Below are positions 22,457 to 33,465 of a stretch of 64,000 bases of DNA, piece after piece. Source of the stretch: Spirometra erinaceieuropaei. Lineage: Eukaryota; Platyhelminthes; Cestoda; Diphyllobothriidea; Diphyllobothriidae. Location of the stretch: positions 981,586-1,045,585 of the forward strand of contig CACRXP010000050.1 of assembly GCA_902702965.1 (NCBI GenBank). The letters are read 5' to 3'. The translations under genes were made by a program, and so were the position numbers. The notes beneath the pieces were generated by a model. The model searched no databases and was not told the DNA's origin. It saw only the letters and a list, made by a program, of their open reading frames with translations. Each line of letters opens with the position of its first letter. The first letter of the stretch is position 1.

Positions 22457-23865
22457 CTACACTGTAAATTTCGAAAGGATCACAGTGGTGGCATCTCTGA
22501 TGTAATGCAGCAAACCTCATGTCTTGGAGAGACCCACAGCTGATAGCTTACTAGTCTAATTGCTTGGCGCTTTAAATCTTACAAGGTTGTATGTAAGCAG
22601 ATTAACACGGCCTAGGTCAATGAGCATAAATCGAAATACTTTCTAATAGAAGTTGTATAGACTACAAAAACCTTAATCTCGAAACTTCTGACATAGAGTC
22701 TATTTAACATCCTTGTAGCATGCAAATTCAGGATAAAATGGACCTCCTGCGAATATTCTTTCCAACTCTATGGACTAAGTCACAAACCAACAATTCCTGG
22801 ACGGATGCAGATTCCTTAGTTTGACTTAATATTACATTTAGCAGCAGCAAAAGGAGGCAGTCATCAGCAAAAAATGTTGCAACCGGTTCATGTGCATCAG
22901 AAAAGATGACGGTTTTCCCGATCGAACCTTGGGGAGCGGCAATGAAAACAAATCTTGTAGGAAACGTGGACTCGGAGACACATATATGGAGGTACGATCC
23001 GTCAATAGGAAATTCACAGGTCGTATACGTTAAAGCCATCAGCCAATAGTCGACGATTTACAGCGCGAAAGATCCCGGTAAAACCGATTAAAATGTCCTC
23101 GGCATCTACGCCGTTAACGGGGATTCCCACCGACGTCAGGATACCTGTGGTGCGTAATTTATGTGTCAGAAAGCTTTTCACAGGGGGGTCGCGGGAGTCA
23201 GAATGGGGAGGAATGGCAAAAGACAACCATGCAGGACAAAAAACATGATCCCAGAGGAGGCTAAATAGGCTGATTTGTCGGTGAATTGTCCTAAGCTACC
23301 CTGGTTTGTGTTTTGTCTTCCCTAGGGCTAGGACTTAACAAACTACGCGAAGGGACTATTCACATGCAGGTCAGAGTTAAATTAATTCTGGGCAGAATTG
23401 CTTGCGCATTGGCGTAGCCGACATAAAAGTCAGCCCCACCATAGAAAGCTCTCTGGTAGGGCGAAACGTCAGTGTCCGATCATCTGCCCAAGGTGTGGAT
23501 GAATCAGGGGCCTCTGTATTCTGTCCTTGATAGCATCGCACACGTCCACAGCTGGCTCCTAAGGTTAATTTCCGATTAGCTGGCCCCCGTCGGTGGCCCT
23601 TGAAGGGATAATCTGTCCAGCAGTCTTTTCATGTGATTGGCGCCATAAGCCAATAAAAGCATTGACCCCACACAAGTCCGCAAATCTTAGCTGTATAGCC
23701 TGCACTAACAGCTGATATTTGTGGGCCAGTATAATGTTACCAGCGGTGTAAATATCATCAACATTTCTGAACATTTTTGTGCACGGCATGCCCCTTATGT
23801 CTACGAACATGGCTAAAATACACCGTGAATTATGTAGATCAGACCTTTACTAAGTTACTTTCATG
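22457..23865. other. No firm gene; overlapping minus-strand open frames
   Basis: On the minus strand, frames at 23226-23014 and 23039-22728 overlap slightly and could be one old coding sequence with a frameshift. A third at 23810-23565 contains a KYQLLVQAIQLRFADLCGVNAF segment faintly like a BTB-adjacent helix. None is convincing and I assign no function. Confidence 0.3.
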
Positions 23866-23867
23866 GT

Positions 23868-23879
23868 GAGTTCGAGTCC
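23868..23879 (+). promoter_or_regulatory. Isolated pol III B-box-like sequence
   Basis: GAGTTCGAGTCC matches the tRNA B-box consensus closely, with GATGCGCACC just downstream resembling a tRNA 3' strand. No A box is visible at the right distance upstream. At most this is a relic of a tRNA-derived SINE. Confidence 0.25.
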
Positions 23880-24030
23880 TCGATGCGCACCGACAGCTGC
23901 GTACCATGTTTGGTATTCGCATGTAGAAGGAGTCGTGTAAATCCAGCTGGCACATGGCCCCCTCATACGGAGGGCTGGCAGGGAGCTAGGAGGGACTACG
24001 ACCCCTTCCATTCGGAACTTAAGCTTCGCG

Positions 24031-24114
24031 TGTATATACTATATAATACTGTATATGATACTATATATATACTATATATACTATATATACTACTATATAA
24101 TACTTATTAATCAG
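24031..24114. repeat. TA-rich microsatellite
   Basis: A run of about 80 bases is built from ACTATATA/ATACTATA units on a purely A/T/C background. It has no coding potential. Confidence 0.85.
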
Positions 24115-24889
24115 TGTAGGTTTATCCAACTTGGTGAACTCGATTGACCATCAGGCATTTAAAGCACGGCTACGTGCGACAACCCAAAGACAAAAGAGGA
24201 CATGCATTATAGCGACAACGGACTCTCGTAAAATTTATGAAAAAAGAATAAAACTGATTTTGTGCATTTTTGTGACAGCAGCGGACTAATCTCACCCCAC
24301 TCGAACGGTCTGGTGCAATTTAGTCTACGCTAGCCCTGCCGGAGCGCGCGCAACCCCCACCACCATTGATAGGATTGGTGTTTGCAGGACCAACTTTGAT
24401 TGTACTGTTAGTGAGTTAAAACGTAGTGCATTGTTTGTTATAATTTGGGTTGTCTATGATAGTGTTTTACATAAAAAGTGTTATGAATACAAATTAACCA
24501 AAATTAAGATGATCTAAGCTTGTTCTGTTGTAAGCCCTGAGAAGACCGGTTAATTTAGAAGGGGATAACGGGCCAGCGGTAAAAAGGACACGGGAGGCTT
24601 TGTGTTGTGGTTTGAGTGTGCGCCTTCTCTTTAAGCGTTTTCAGATGCGGACAGAGAACTAAGTCCGGATACCGCCCAGGATCCTGTGCATATCCTGTTA
24701 CCAAAACCACCTTCTTGATCCCCAAACATCTTCCCCCCCAATCTATTCCATGAGACTTGCCCGCGCCTCGGACGCGTTTTGTACCCCCATTTCTATACCC
24801 CCATCCTCTCCTAGTATATCGTTTACTTATTGGACTTCCTTCGATTACTCGGATCGTATTTGTGTGTTGAGAAATTGTCTGTCCGCCTG

Positions 24890-25189
24890 ATGTCGAAATC
24901 CAAGACTAACCGTTCAGGAAAGGGAAGAGCGACCCTGTCTTAATTTGGCTCCATCCAACCGGACGACATAATTCTGGAACTAGTCCCTCATCCGGAGCAT
25001 CAGGACTGTCCGCCTTTTGCACTGTCTTCTCTAGCGTTAGTTTCGAAAGGATTAGTTGGAGTCGGGGAATTGTTATCTCTTGTGGACGGCTTCCTCTTCT
25101 TCACAACCATAGAGTTAACTTGAGGTTCTGAACTCGAAGCACTCAACATTCTTCGATACATTCTCAATCGAATCACAGCTGAACATTAA
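24890..25189 (+). pseudogene. Possible decayed ORF of unknown identity
   Basis: From ATG 24890 (MSKSKTNRSGKGRATLS) one frame stays meaningful across two stops (TAA 24941, TGA 25121) to TAA 25187. The middle 59 codons are open. The composition looks protein-like (PEHQDCPPFALSS, GVGELLSLVDGF) and the start follows a T-rich leader. It could be an old gag-like or host exon fragment. I recognise no family. Confidence 0.25.
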
Positions 25190-26002
25190 ACGTGAATAGT
25201 ACGGGCATATTCCGATGGGCGATTTTGCTATAGCAGGGAAAATAAGCCTGCATAGTCAAGAAATAATGAATTGCTATCAGGAACTAACAAAAGTGGTATT
25301 GATGGAAGAGTATGTAAATGCGCGAGATTACAGGGTTAACCCCGAAAATCACGGAAGTCAGACAAAGAAATGTACCAATGATGAACGAGAGAACAAACCC
25401 GAAACAAACGTAGATGAGATTTATCATGTATGCTGATCTGCAATCTCGATCGGGTCCATCTGTCGAGCTTGATCGGTAATCTTCTACAAGACGAGTAAAT
25501 ATTTATTTCTTGAAACAAGTTCGGAACTCTTTGCTCTGTTTGGGCTGCTACATCTTTACAATGCCTCCCGATCAATCACGACGTGGGATTTGAATCTCTG
25601 GACTGCTTCGTTGCCTAAAGTCCATTAAATAGGCCGGCAAATTAACCAGGGAATAAAATAGGACGCTCCAGCTCCGACTTTCTGTTGTCTGCCGAATTTG
25701 CTGTCGAGCAAGGTCTGTGGCCCTTCCTGCGGGCACTTGGTTATTAGTAAGGACTGTATGAACGTTCATTTTAATACATGTTCGATTAGTTTTTTATGAA
25801 ATGCCTTAATTCGCCCTTTGGTTTCGCTATCAATCATATCAGAGATTTCGTAACGGAAAACAAAATGTGGAGGTGGCTTCCATGGCATTCTAACCTACTG
25901 ATAATATGTAATGCACGAGCCCGCGCCGATAGAATATCGAATAAAGCCACTTCGACACAATACCACGTTGTCACTACCGTCAAGGTGAATTACACCGTCT
26001 TT
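25190..26002. other. No recognised gene
   Basis: Short open frames only (for example 25215-25436, Lys/Glu-rich). Nothing could be assigned. Confidence 0.5.
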
Positions 26003-26056
26003 CCACTTGCTTTGATGGGAACCCAACGCATCTTTAATAAAAATTATTATTCATAT
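26003..26056 (+). repeat. CR1-B 3' terminus scrap
   Basis: ACTTGCTTTGATGGGAACCC followed by CATCTTTAATAAAAATTATTATTC is the shared CR1-B terminus and tail in plus orientation. Only about 50 bases are recognisable. It may be an extremely 5'-truncated insertion. Confidence 0.6.
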
Positions 26057-26196
26057 TGATGGATCAGAGGGTTTTGGTAGCTTCTGTAGGTGAGTTATCA
26101 AATACTTCGTATGCGATTGAGTTGAAATACGGACCGCTGTGCAAGGAAGTTTTTTCGAACAGTAGGTCGAACAAAAGATTCAATCACGGAATGATC

Positions 26197-26972
26197 ACCA
26201 GTACTTCTTGAAAGGATAATTTTCAATGAAATTCTTGACTTCTGTCTAGGTAACTTGGCTCTGAGCTCCAAGCAGCATGGATTTTACCTGAAAAATTGTG
26301 AGAAACTTGCCATTTAGCCTTCCTTAACCTAAGCACTTCTCTTCGTAATGAACAGCAGTCGATGGTAGTTATCTAATTTGATCTTAGCAAAGCATTCGGC
26401 AAGGTGCACGATACAGTCTTTTAGTAACATTGGAAACTCTCAGCATCCAGCCGCCTCTACTCGACTTCATCAGGTCCTGTCTATTTAACTGATAGCAGAA
26501 AGTCATGGTCGGTAATATTTACTTGACGCCTCGCTCGATCACGATTGGCGTACTTCAAGGCACGGTTCTAGGTCCGCTACTCTTCCTTCTTTACACTAAT
26601 GATATTATGACTGAACTCAGAAATTCGCAACCATTTATTTATGTCGATGACCTCAAGTGTGGTTACTCATAGTCTAAGGACGACGCAAATGTTTGTGTTG
26701 AAAAAGTTAATGTCGATTTACTACGCTTTAGCTGATGGAGTTCAACGTGGCAGATGGAGATTTCATCATCCAAGTGTAGTTTCATGTTTTTTGTCCTGCC
26801 AAACTTCCTGGTCCCATAATTGTTCGGAATAACCATCTTTCAGAATGCTTCAATATAAAGGGTCTAGGTTTAAGTTATACAAATAAACTTGATTTATCAC
26901 CTCATGCCGATTGAATCTCTGCCGAAGCCGCGCAGATATGTGGATTCATATCGCATATTTTTTTCCTTCCGG
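26197..26972 (+). mobile_element. CR1-B2 reverse-transcriptase remnant
   Basis: This stretch aligns with the minus-strand B2 copy at 50.0-50.75 kb. Recognisable blocks are LLERIIFNEI, VLQGTVLGPLLFLLYTND, FIYVDDLKCGYS (YVDD for YADD) and DANVCVEKVNVDLLR, plus part of the C-terminal domain ending at FFLP. Many stops and frameshifts make it an old copy. It is cut off at 26972 by the tail of CR1-C copy 1, in opposite orientation. Confidence 0.75.
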
Positions 26973-28645
26973 TAATAATAATAATAATAATTTTATTTAA
27001 TGCCATTTTGCAGGCATTGTAAGGGAAGCGTTAAACACAAATCCGGCCAGCAGTGAAAAAAAAACACCTGTTGAAAAGGAATAAAGATAAAGTTAATGGT
27101 GGTGGAGGGTTTAGGAAAAAAAACTGCTGACCGGAAACCGTCGACCATCAAGAAGGGAGGGGTTGAATGGTATCGGATCTTATCAGTCGCCAATTCGTTT
27201 CTTTAAGTTGGGGCTAATCCAAACAGAAGCGCCGAAGAACAGCTGTCGCTGTTGGCTAGAGAAATTGTCCCTGGTGAGACCGGCCATAGTGGTCAAGGAC
27301 CACAAACGCCATCGCTACGGTAGAATCGATCAGTGGATTTAGCACCCAAAATTTGTGGGGCTTTTCTGAATGCAAAAATCGAGCAATAATTCTCTTAAAT
27401 AAAGAATAATTTTGCAGAGTTTTCACACTCCTGGGTACTTTATTCCAAATAACAATTGCATTTACAGAAAAGAACCGACGATATTTAACAGTACGTGCCA
27501 GAGAAAGAAATAAAAAGACCTTACGGTGACTATTAAATCGCGGGTAGATATGAGGTCTTAAAGTAATGAGTGGGTTAAAGGTGCGATTATATAAGAGCTT
27601 AAATAGCAAAAATAGCTCCTTTTGTTATGCACGAAACCATAAATGATAAAGGCCTGTAAACCGGCATCGTTCTTGGCACGACAAATGTGGGTGTTCGGGG
27701 GTTAAAACTCTCTTGGTAAAAAAGTGTTGAACGGAATCTTTTTTCTTCCGCTCAGTAGCACGCATGAGGCTGAATAAAAATGAACGGATTTCCAGACCAG
27801 GTCTAACGTACATGTTATAAAAACGCATTCTAATGTCTCTAGTTTTAAGTTTTCGGAGGATAAACCCGGTCGTTCTACGTGCTTTGGAGACTATCAAGGC
27901 AAAGTGCTCCGGAAGATTGAGGCTCCTGGAGTATGATACACCCAGGTCCTTAATAACCCCAGGCACATATATGGCATGACCGTCAATGTTTATTTGAGGT
28001 TGGCGATCGTCGCCAACAACCATGACTGAGCATTTATGCCAAGGGAGAGAAAGGCGTCATGTGCGACACCAATGGGCAAAGGCCAGTAGGTCGCTCTTTA
28101 GGAGCCAAGCACGATGTTACGATCTGCCTGCTTATACCTATATGCAAGTTTAATATCATCGGCATACATCATTAACGAAAAGGCAAAATAAAAGTGGGCC
28201 AAGTACACTACCCCGAATGACTCCCCTCCTCACACATGTTGGGTTGGAGATAGCATTCGAAATCTTGACTCATTGTGTACGGGCTCCCAGGTAAGAGGAT
28301 ATAAAACTCAAAATTTTTTCACTTATTCCGAAAAAGGACAGTTTCAGAAGAAGAAGAAGAAGAAGAGCATGGTTGACACGGTCAAAAGCCTTAGTGAAAT
28401 CGAAATATACTGTTTAAAGTGCACAGCCATTGACCCTAGATTGGAGAATATGGGCAAAGAAAGAAAGTTGTCAAGTGTCACAAGGCCGAGCTTTGAGAAA
28501 TCCATGCTGAGCAACACTCCGTACGTTATCCTCTGTTAAGTGACACATCATCTTGTATTTGATCAATGTCTCTAAGATCTTCCAAACTGCAGGGAGGGTG
28601 TTAATTGTCCGAAAGTCATCAAATGACGTAGACTGACCATGTTAT
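26973..28645 (-). mobile_element. CR1-C copy 1, 5'-truncated and decayed
   Basis: The tail is (TAA)n plus ATTTTATTTAATGCC at 26973-27005, matching the 3' end of CR1-C copy 2 at 44810. Coding blocks on the minus strand are a C-terminal half at 28023-27256 with one break, then a degraded RT: YFDFTKAFDRVNHALL, RRGVIRGSVLGPLLF, and YADD at 28166-28155. Its high-coordinate end fuses at about 28645 to CR1-A sequence in the same orientation. The (GAAGAA)n run at about 28347-28366 is an expansion inside RT coding. Confidence 0.8.
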
Positions 28646-29569
28646 CATTTCGATAGCAGGCCGTGAACTTCCGGAAATTGTATCAGTGCGCTCTTTTTGA
28701 TCCTTTTCATAACTTTGCAGAGAATACATGTCAAGCTTAGGTGTCTGTAGTCTGTCGTCGCTGCCCTGTTACCTCCTTTGTATAGCGGAGTAATATGCAC
28801 AGCTTCCCATCGGTAGGAAGTGTTCCACTGTCAAATGACGTTTGAATGAGCATCGACAAAGGCACTGTAAGCTCATTGGCAAGTTCCTTGAGAAGCTTAG
28901 GTGGAATCTCGTCTGGTCCTGGCGACTTCGATTCGTTCAATGCCTCTAATTCTCTTCAGACAATGCATTCTGAGAAGAGTATATCACTGACGTTTGGGTC
29001 GGCAGTTCACCTGTGGAGGGAGGAAGGAACCTTTCCTCGCTGGTGTGGACTGATTGAAAAAATTATGAAAAATACGCAGCTTCATCTCTAATATCAGCAA
29101 TCTCAACGCCGTCAGTAGTCCTTATTAAGGGGCCTTGGGGCCTGTTCCTTGTACTTCGTCGGAGGTAGGTGTAGAGTAATTTTTGGCTCTGCGTTGTTTT
29201 TTGTAGCAAGTTAGTCTCAGTTTCCCGCCATGTCTTTACGATAAGGTTTCTCAGTTTGTACCTCCGTGACTTGTAGGTGTTCAAATATTCAACGTGCCTA
29301 GTGACGCAGCATTTTCTCCACACTTTGTGCTTCCTGTTGATTTCTTTCTTAAGGTTGCTATTTAGCCACCCAGGTCGTTTGTACAGTCTTACACTAGCCA
29401 GTGGGCAGTGGTTGTTGATGAGCTGAAGAAGGACATTCTTGAAAAGCTCCCAGTCATCGTTAGCATTACCCGTAAACAATGAGCCCCAGTCGAAACCGGA
29501 TAAGATGCTACTGTGTCTGTGCTTGTGGCTGATCTCATCCGGTAAAGCACCGATAGATACGTCCAAACA
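28646..29569 (-). mobile_element. CR1-A copy 3: endonuclease-RT linker and RT N-terminus
   Basis: The minus-strand frame at 29566-29063 (WGSLFTGNANDDWELFKNVL..., LLYTYLRRSTRNR) and the block at 28940-28737 (SPGPDEIPPKLLKELANEL) match the N-terminal part of the 1-1875 ORF. The sequence continues as TTDYRHLSLTCILCKVM to about 28650. There it switches to CR1-C in mid-RT. The high-coordinate end abuts BEL/Pao RNase H coding on the other strand. Confidence 0.75.
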
Positions 29570-31640
29570 ATAACTTTCTGTACCGATTTTATGATAGTCC
29601 GTTTTTCATATACGCAATGTATCAACCAGGTTCTGCACATTTATAGCCAACGGACTGACAGTTATACATGATCTCTCGTCAACCTCTCAGTGGAGGTACG
29701 TGAGCTCGGACGTCAACCCAGCAGACATTGCTTCTAGAGGTACGTGCAACTTTGCGCTTGTACGTAGATGGTTGGACGATCCGGGATTTTTATTTCAGCC
29801 TGAAGGCGAATGGCTCGTACAACCTTCAGTAGGACAACCTGAAGATTTGGAATTCAAGAGGACAACAGCCCAAGTTCATGTATTAAGTCAGTGTTGATGT
29901 TTGTACAATTAAGTTATGCGCTTTTCAAGTTGCACAAGGCTGCAATGGGCTGTGGTCTGGCTCCTGCGTCTCAGGCAGTACATCAGAGTCAGCACCAGCA
30001 AGACACCTCAGGAGACGCTGATACTGGGTTCTATCCAAGTAGCCGAAATGCGCCAAGCTAGCATTAGCTTGATAAAGCTTATACAAAGGAAACACTTTCC
30101 AGAAGAATTGGATATTCTGCAGTCTACACCAGCAGATTACCAGAAAATAAAGTCCGTGAGAAATATTAGCATGAGAGAGTTACGTCCAGTTTTGATTGAA
30201 AAAATAATGTGTGTCGGTGGTCGCCTGAACCACGTGAATTTTTGTGAATCGTTAAAACATCCTTCAATCCTCCCATACAATCATCCCATGGCGGAATTAA
30301 TCATACACTACTTTAATGAATTGGAAGACCATTGGGGGGCTGCCCAAGTTCTAGAAGCAATCCGTCAAACATTTTGAATTCTAAAAGAAACCGCTTCTGT
30401 CGAACGTGTCATCGGTAGATGTCTATTTTGCAGACGCAAATTTCGACAACTTCAGGGGCAGATAATGTCATCTTTTCCCCTAAATAGAACAGAAGTCGGT
30501 TAGTATCCTTTCAAGTGCGTTGGGATGGACTATTTTGGTCCGTTGATGGTCAAACGTGGACGATCTTCTAAAAACCGCTCTGGTTGTGTGTTCAGCTACT
30601 TACAGACGAGAGCCGTTCATCATGAGATAGCCGCCACCCTGACCACGAATTTTTTTATTCAGTGTCTGATGAGACTCGTGAGTAGACGCTGACGTCCCAC
30701 ATCCACAGCGGCAACGAAAACCATTTTGTTGGAGCAGTAGCGAACTTCGAAAGGACTTACAAAATTTGGATCAGAAGAGAGTGTCGAACGAACTGCTAAC
30801 TTTAGAGATACAATGGCATTTTAACCCATTCGCCGTCAGCCATCTGGGGGGGGGGGACTGCAGCATATCCTGTCCGGGCCGTCAGGGCATCATGCCACAA
30901 ACACGTGACAAGCGAACGATCAAGGTCATGACCCCTGTTCACACCTTCTTTGTGCTGATTAAACACCCATCAGCCTATGACTGTCCCCCTTGCCATATGC
31001 CCGGCCGTTACCCCAAGCCTCCTCACTTGTGCTGCCTATCGTACTCAGTACACGTCCTATTTCCAATTACCCTAATATTTTGCATACATAACAGGGACAT
31101 CTGGGAACGCATGATCAGGTCTCCACGACGGACACTTCTTGCTCTCTGTAAGGAGCAGTCTCTAACTGACGGACGGCTCGGTACCCTCTTCGTGCAGGAT
31201 GAACGTATGCTAAATAATAGACCGCTCGTTTCGCTAACATTAGACAGCAACGACTTGGAATCGCTTACCGCAAATAGCTTATTGTTGACGAAGAACTGTC
31301 CAGTGCTGCCTTGCAGTGAAAAATTGGTGGCATGGTACTACTCTGGATGGAAACAATTACACTAGCTCGCTGGCGTGTTCTGGAGACGATGGGTAAAAGA
31401 ATATCTCTCAAGCCTCCAGAAAAGAACAAAATGGATAAGAGAATCCGCAGAACTGAAACCAGGTGATGTTGTTTTAGTTTCTGGGGAGCACACGCCTCGT
31501 GAGAATTTGCCTTTGAAAGTAATAAATACGTGCGAAAAGATTCGCGATTGCCTCGTTAAGACGGTATTTATTAGAACGGCGGATGGTCTCTTAAAAAAGT
31601 ACGTAAGAAAGATATGTTTACTACAGGGTCAGAACGGCCG
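29570..31640 (+). pseudogene. BEL/Pao pol remnant: RNase H end and integrase
   Basis: Coding starts in RNase H (ITFCTDFMIV, then NVSTRFCTFIAN and SSDVNPADIASRG), characteristic of BEL/Pao. The integrase zinc-binding part follows (VGGRLNHV, HPSILPYNHPM, HHCC as H...H...C-x-x-C), then the core GMDYFGPL. The second acidic site reads SGNENHFVGA where SDNGTNFVGA is expected, so the Asp is lost. The C-terminal part is FWRRWVKEYL...LKPGDVVLV...RTADGLLKKYVRKICLL to about 31640. Several stops and frameshifts are present, plus a 235-bp insertion at 30859-31093. The upstream gag, protease and RT are missing. Confidence 0.8.
30859..31093. repeat. Probable solo LTR inserted in the BEL/Pao integrase
   Basis: The BEL frame reads SHLGG before and IWERMIRS after this 235-bp insert, adjacent residues in intact BEL integrases. 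The insert starts TGCAGC and ends ATAACA (TG...CA) and is flanked by GGGAC on both sides (30854-30858 and 31094-31098), a 5-bp duplication. It aligns with 61698-61939, directly upstream of a Mag-like Gypsy gag. A solo LTR of that family is the simplest reading. The G-run at the left edge makes the exact duplication slightly uncertain. Confidence 0.65.
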
Positions 31641-32154
31641 TATACCTCCAAACACGTAGGTTGGTCTCGAGAGCCGGACGTGGGGGCTTGGCGTGCGGTG
31701 TTGTATCCAGCTGGTCAACGTTTGAAATTCTTTATGCTTTCTTCGCAAGTGCTTCCACATTTGGCTCCTCCTGACATCCCCCTTTTCCCTTTTTTGTAGC
31801 CCTCTTTCGAGCGTGATCGACAGTCTTTTAATTAACTAGCTCTTGTATTCTGAACTTGAGCTGGGAATCCGATTTGCTCGAACAGTAACAAAGAAATATG
31901 TTGCCTAGGTTATCCAATGTTGGGGTTTGTGCCTTTTGATTATTAATTTATTCTATCAATAGTGCCGTGTGTACACCGAAATCTCTCTTGGCTTATACGT
32001 GTGACTCAATTGACACTATTATTTGACCTTTCATATAAAATATTTTTGAACAGTTCCGACCTCAGATCGTCTAGACTCGTCCATTAAACCAAAGAATGGG
32101 CTGAGAGATTAGGGAATAAAAAGAATGAACATACAATAAATGCTTCGTTTTGCT
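31641..32154. other. Possible BEL 3' flank or LTR; no gene
   Basis: The stretch follows the BEL pol stop and includes a GTGGGGGCT purine-rich step followed by TGTTGTATCC at about 31700, which could start a 3' LTR, but no partner copy is present to prove it. At 32085-32150 a faint CR1-B C-terminal match (ATTAAACCAAAGAATGGGC) is seen on the minus strand. Confidence 0.35.
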
Positions 32155-32215
32155 TCAGTCAGTGTATTTGAGGGAAATGGGCTTACCCCTAACAACAACA
32201 TGAGCTCTGAATGGT
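32155..32215 (-). repeat. CR1-A 3' terminus scrap
   Basis: CAGTCAGTGTATTTGAGGGAAATGGGCTTA is the reverse complement of the CR1-A end with its TGAC tail. Only the last ~60 bases are present. Confidence 0.7.
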
Positions 32216-32658
32216 CTCGCACAGAACTCGTTTCACGAGCTAGGCGAGTTCTATTGGAGCTCTAATGTGTTTGCTTAATTCGAGCTCGCTCAGAGCTCGC
32301 TAAAACGAGCCCGAAGCGAGCTCCGAAAAACGGACTTGCGATCTCGTTCCCAGCATGAACCGAGCTCCATCGCCTACACAACCAGAGCTCCCCCTCCCAT
32401 CTACTGCCTCGTCGTTTTTCATTTTCCCGATGTGGCCAATTAAAGTAATCAAGGAAACACATTTCAAGATAAAAATACTATATTTGAAAAAATTCAGCAT
32501 ACCTAGTTATTGTTTGCATTAAGTAAATCCTTACTGCTACTGGTCTCCATTTTGAGCATTTCGATCGACGGTTTTTGTGCAATGAACTGCTTCACAGAGT
32601 CGCGTTTCTACACCTGCCCCCCCCCCCCGACGTCCTTATTGGTTCACAGTTTGCTTTT

Positions 32659-32781
32659 CTGATTGGCTGGGGTCCGTCAGCTGATCAGTTGGAGTCAGTC
32701 GGCTGATTGGCTGGAGTCAGTCATCTGATTGGCCTTGAGTCTTGCCATTGATTGGTTGGAGTCTGTCCGCCGATTCGCCAG
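32659..32781. repeat. 22-bp tandem array of inverted CCAAT boxes
   Basis: About five and a half units of 22-23 bp are present, with consensus CTGATTGGCTGGAGTCAGTCAG. Most contain ATTGG, the reverse of CCAAT, bound in animals by NF-Y. The array lies about 25-150 bp upstream of a TATTTAAA box and just ahead of a candidate first exon, so a promoter role is inferred. Confidence 0.7.
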
Positions 32782-32797
32782 TTTTTCTGTGTGCGGG

Positions 32798-32805
32798 TAT
32801 TTAAA
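32798..32805 (+). promoter_or_regulatory. TATA-like box TATTTAAA
   Basis: An A/T box lies in a GC-richer context, 17 bases after the CCAAT array and about 105 bases before the ATG at 32912. It is consistent with a core promoter but unproven. Confidence 0.4.
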
Positions 32806-32911
32806 CATGCCACGGTCACGACATGCTATGGAAACAATGGCGCCAGGCGACGTTGTCGTGGAGGCTTTCTGACGACTTCTTTATAGGCTGCAATTCTCTT
32901 CGTTTAGTGAA

Positions 32912-32977
32912 ATGGAGGAGGCGATTGCGCGGTTTATTGAGGTTACTGGTGACCCCGTGTGCGCTGACCAAGCATAG
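32912..32977 (+). other. Candidate first-exon start of a UBA-like domain protein
   Basis: ATG at 32912 opens MEEAIARFIEVTG followed by a D-x-A-type helix start, then a TAG. The opening resembles the UBA-like N-terminus of p47/UBX-family adaptors (helix, then VTG, then an A-rich helix). If real, splicing must occur before the TAG, for example at ACTG|GTGACC. A CR1 element inserted at 32993 may have disrupted the locus. The stretch is short, so chance resemblance is quite possible. Confidence 0.25.
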
Positions 32978-32992
32978 GAAACCGGCTACCAC

Positions 32993-33465
32993 TTTAAGTC
33001 AGTTTAAGTCAGTTTATTAAGGCAATGAGGCTTTCGCCCTTGAGCACCCTATTCATGTCGATAAACAGAAATAAAGTCATCAATTACATCAGCAAATGCG
33101 AAAAGTTAAGAAGTTAGCGGTAAGTGTGAGCCAGGCGCAAACTGCCGCCGCTAAAACAATCATGATTGCATGTACAGTAGGTTCTCAACAAGTGAGCGTC
33201 TAGTCTGCACTTAAAGGATTTAACACTTTCGGAAAGAACGACGGCATCAGGGAGTCCATTCCATGCCCCGATGACTCTGTGTGAGAAGGCGTTCCGTCGG
33301 ACGTCCGAATTAGCCCGCTTCCTTTGCAGTTTCAACGGATGACCACGCAGACGATCAGTCCGGGCCAATTCAAAGAATTCATCAAAATCTAGGGCAGTTA
33401 ATTCCCAGAAATTCACAGTCGGCAGCCCTAACGCCGATAGCTTTGTGTTTTCCGTCTGCAAATAC
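32993..33465 (-). mobile_element. CR1-D-related 3' fragment
   Basis: A tail of three AAACTGACTT-like units (32993-33021) is followed, on the minus strand, by a 3' UTR (CTCAAGGGCGAAAGCC...) and ORF2 C-terminal coding (33461-33114: FFELARTDRLRGHPLKL, FSHRVIGAWNGLPDAVV). It is closest to the C-terminus of CR1-D at 33.9-34.3 kb but has a different tail. It is 5'-truncated near 33465. No clear target duplication is visible. Confidence 0.75.

Noticed and set aside
22031..22543. Open frames spanning the first assembly gap
   Set aside because: Most of their length is unknown bases; the rest shows no motif.
23565..23810. Minus-strand frame with a BTB-like helix
   Set aside because: Only about 20 residues look suggestive, there is no supporting second motif, and neighbouring frames do not join it.
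24031..24114. TA-rich run considered as an origin or a hairpin regulator
   Set aside because: Simple-sequence repeat with no flanking signal; a microsatellite is sufficient.
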